Source: Enterobacteriaceae bacterium UBA5654 (lineage in GTDB: Bacteria; Pseudomonadota; Gammaproteobacteria; Enterobacterales; Enterobacteriaceae). Taken from it: 23,173 bases of DNA. The stretch spans positions 68,942 to 92,114 of the forward strand of contig DIJC01000011.1 of NCBI GenBank assembly GCA_002421005.1, written 5' to 3'. This document shows, in pieces, positions 21,688 to 23,173 of this stretch. The position numbers were made by a program, and so were the translations under genes. Below the pieces are notes generated by a model. It saw nothing but the letters and a program-made list of their open reading frames with translations. It made no database searches and was not told where the DNA came from. Position 1 is the stretch's first letter, and each line of letters opens with the position of its first letter.

Positions 21688-22025
21688 TAATCGTCTGACT
21701 CGGTGTAGTCTTCTGCACCTTCCATCTGCGGCTTACCGCCTGACAGGGTGTGAAAACGCTTGGGACGCTTGATACGCGTCATGTACTTGGACCACACACG
21801 TTCAGCTTCAGTGACCGGCTCGCGCTGACCACGGCAAACCGCGACGAATTGAATTTCTTCTTCAGTTACGGGTTCACGCTTACCCAAATCCAGCTCGTTA
21901 AAAGCATAACCATGACGCTCAAGCAGTTGTGCTTCTTTGATAGTGAAATCACCATGACGAGAGAATCCACGCGGGTAATATTTGTTGTCGAAATATCGAT
22001 TAGTCGTCGTAAAGCTTTCCGCCAT
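21687..22025 (-). CDS. maoP: Ori macrodomain organisation protein MaoP
   Basis: Formerly YifE. The 112-residue product matches E. coli MaoP, which together with the nearby maoS site is needed to constrain the Ori macrodomain of the chromosome. The sequence starts MAESFTTTNRYFDNKYYPRGF and has a central KREPVTEEEIQFV segment; it is basic in the middle and acidic at the end. AGGAG lies 10 bases before the ATG. It is divergent from hdfR, as in E. coli. Confidence 0.95.
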   Translation of the reverse strand: MAESFTTTNRYFDNKYYPRGFSRHGDFTIKEAQLLERHGYAFNELDLGKREPVTEEEIQFVAVCRGQREPVTEAERVWSKYMTRIKRPKRFHTLSGGKPQMEGAEDYTESDD

Positions 22026-22083
22026 CCTACACGCTCCTAATTCTTCTGGCCGGGCTATTTATGGCGCGGAGTATTAGTTACGC

Positions 22084-22112
22084 TTGACAGAGTGTAAAAC
22101 AAAACATTTAAA
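22084..22112 (+). promoter_or_regulatory. predicted hdfR promoter
   Basis: A perfect TTGACA (22084-22089), a 17-bp spacer and TTTAAA (22107-22112) lie 33 bp before the hdfR start codon in the 119-bp maoP/hdfR gap. Confidence 0.6.
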
Positions 22113-22144
22113 TCATAACGACAAATAATTTTGCGGAGAAAGAT

Positions 22145-22966
22145 GTGGATACGGAATTGTTAAAAACTTTTCTTGAAGTGAGCAGAACTCGCCACTTTGG
22201 TCGTGCCGCTGAGGCGCTGTACCTGACGCAGTCTGCGGTCAGTTTTCGTATTCGTCAGCTTGAGAATCAGCTTGGAGTGAATCTTTTTACCCGCCATCGT
22301 AACAATATCCGCCTGACGGCTGCGGGTGAGAAACTGCTGCCCTATGCCGAAACGCTTATGAATACCTGGCAGGCGGCCCGTAAGGAAGTCGCCAATACCT
22401 CCCGCCACAATGAGTTTTCTATAGGGGCCAGCGCCTCGTTATGGGAGTGCCTGTTGATGGACTGGCTAAGCCGTCTTTATCAGGCTCATGACGGTTTACA
22501 ATTTGAGGCTCGAATTGCCCAGCGGCAGTCGCTGGTCAAGCAACTTCACGAACGGCAACTGGATCTGCTGATCACCACCGAAGCGCCAAAGATGGATGAA
22601 TTTAGCAGCCAGTTGCTTGGCCATTTCACGCTGGCACTGTTTTGCGCTTCGGCGTCACGCCTGAAGACCGATCTTAATTATCTGCGTCTGGAGTGGGGGG
22701 CGGATTTCCAGCAGCATGAGCAGGGACTGATTGCCAGCGATGATATTCCCGTCCTTACCACCAGTTCAGCGGAGTTGGCCCGGCGGCAACTCGGTGCACT
22801 AAATGGCTGCACATGGCTGCCTGTAAGCTGGGCGCAGGAGAAAGGTGGCCTGCATGCGGTTACTGACAGTACTACGCTGACGCGTCCGCTGTATGCCATC
22901 TGGCTGCAAAACAGTGATAAGCAGGCGCAAATACGCGGGATCCTTGAAACCGGGGCGATCAACTAA
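22145..22966 (+). CDS. hdfR: LysR-type regulator HdfR
   Basis: LysR-family regulator that represses flhDC (flagellar master operon) and affects gltBD in E. coli; regulated by H-NS there. The product has 273 residues against about 279 in E. coli. The N-terminal helix-turn-helix (about 1-60) has TRHFGRAAEALYLTQSAVSFR, and the C-terminal effector domain starts near residue 90. The start is GTG, as in E. coli, with GGAG 6 bases upstream; the overlapping ATG at 22143 is out of frame. The C-terminus (ETGAIN) and a shorter loop near residue 118 differ from K-12. Confidence 0.95.
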   Translation: MDTELLKTFLEVSRTRHFGRAAEALYLTQSAVSFRIRQLENQLGVNLFTRHRNNIRLTAAGEKLLPYAETLMNTWQAARKEVANTSRHNEFSIGASASLWECLLMDWLSRLYQAHDGLQFEARIAQRQSLVKQLHERQLDLLITTEAPKMDEFSSQLLGHFTLALFCASASRLKTDLNYLRLEWGADFQQHEQGLIASDDIPVLTTSSAELARRQLGALNGCTWLPVSWAQEKGGLHAVTDSTTLTRPLYAIWLQNSDKQAQIRGILETGAIN

Positions 22967-23033
22967 CTGACTTTTTCCGCAAGGACGCGGGAAGGGGTTC
23001 AGATGGGAAAAGGGAATTTACTGAATTTCAGGC

Positions 23034-23062
23034 AAAAAAAATCCTTTGCCGAAGCAAAGGAT
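23034..23062 (-). terminator. intrinsic terminator of the tRNA (rrn-distal) transcript
   Basis: On the minus strand ATCCTTTGC and GCAAAGGAT (stem 23062-23054 and 23049-23041) enclose a TTCG tetraloop and are followed by a run of seven T (23040-23034). It lies 7 bp after the 3' end of tRNA-Trp. Confidence 0.92.
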
Positions 23063-23069
23063 AATTTTC

Positions 23070-23145
23070 TGGCAGGGGCGGAGAGACTCGAACTCCCAAC
23101 ACCCGGTTTTGGAGACCGGTGCTCTACCAATTGAACTACGCCCCT
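23070..23145 (-). tRNA. trpT: tRNA-Trp (anticodon CCA)
   Basis: On the minus strand this 76-base gene starts AGGGGCGTAGTTCAATTGGT, carries the anticodon loop CTCCAAA (anticodon CCA) and GTTCGAGTC in the T arm, and has an encoded CCA end. It matches E. coli tRNA-Trp. Its place next to hdfR, behind aspT, is that of the distal end of rrnC in E. coli. Confidence 0.97.
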
Positions 23146-23153
23146 AATTAGGG

Positions 23154-23173
23154 TGGCGGAACGGACGGGACTC
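23154..23173 (-). tRNA. aspT: tRNA-Asp, 3' end only
   Basis: The last 20 bases read, on the minus strand, GAGTCCCGTCCGTTCCGCCA, the 3' end of E. coli tRNA-Asp with its encoded CCA. The rest lies beyond the right edge. An 8-base spacer separates it from tRNA-Trp, so both come from one precursor. Confidence 0.85.

Overview
The window is chromosomal DNA from a member of the Enterobacteriaceae. The gene order rep, ppiC, ilvC, ilvY, ilvADEMG-ilvX-ilvL, comM (yifB), maoP (yifE), hdfR, trpT and aspT is that of the E. coli ilv region, and most proteins read as near-identical to their E. coli counterparts. It is not E. coli K-12: ilvG is an intact 548-codon gene, a sugar-utilisation locus sits between ppiC and ilvC, and two extra genes lie between ilvY and ilvA. 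I cannot fix the genus from the sequence alone.

Layout, left to right. Positions 1-225 hold two copies of a GC-rich palindromic repeat beyond the end of rep. rep (minus) and ppiC (plus) diverge. Positions 2649-8947 are an accessory carbohydrate locus. Its left arm (minus) is a Gfo/Idh/MocA oxidoreductase, a zinc-dependent medium-chain dehydrogenase and a DeoR-family regulator. Its right arm (plus) is a fructose-type PTS IIA, a IIBC and an HPr-like phosphocarrier. A deoxyribose-phosphate aldolase-like gene runs back convergently from its own promoter. ilvC (minus) and its LysR activator ilvY (plus) follow as a divergent pair. A small exported protein, possibly of the Tai4 immunity family, lies 10 bp behind ilvY, and then comes a DUF2461 gene on the other strand.

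Positions 13255-19804 are the ilvLXGMEDA operon on the minus strand. It starts with an attenuation leader (leader peptide ilvL plus terminator) and the tiny ORF ilvX, followed by the two AHAS II subunits, the transaminase, the dihydroxy-acid dehydratase and threonine deaminase. With ilvC it covers all steps from threonine or pyruvate to isoleucine and valine. Beyond the operon are comM (plus), maoP (minus) and hdfR (plus). At the right edge are tRNA-Trp and the last 20 bases of tRNA-Asp (minus), the usual tail of an rRNA operon that would lie outside the window.

The least ordinary parts are the PTS/dehydrogenase/aldolase locus, whose three control regions share a candidate operator motif, and the orphan immunity-like gene attached to ilvY. 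I saw no CRISPR array, insertion sequence, integrase or prophage gene.
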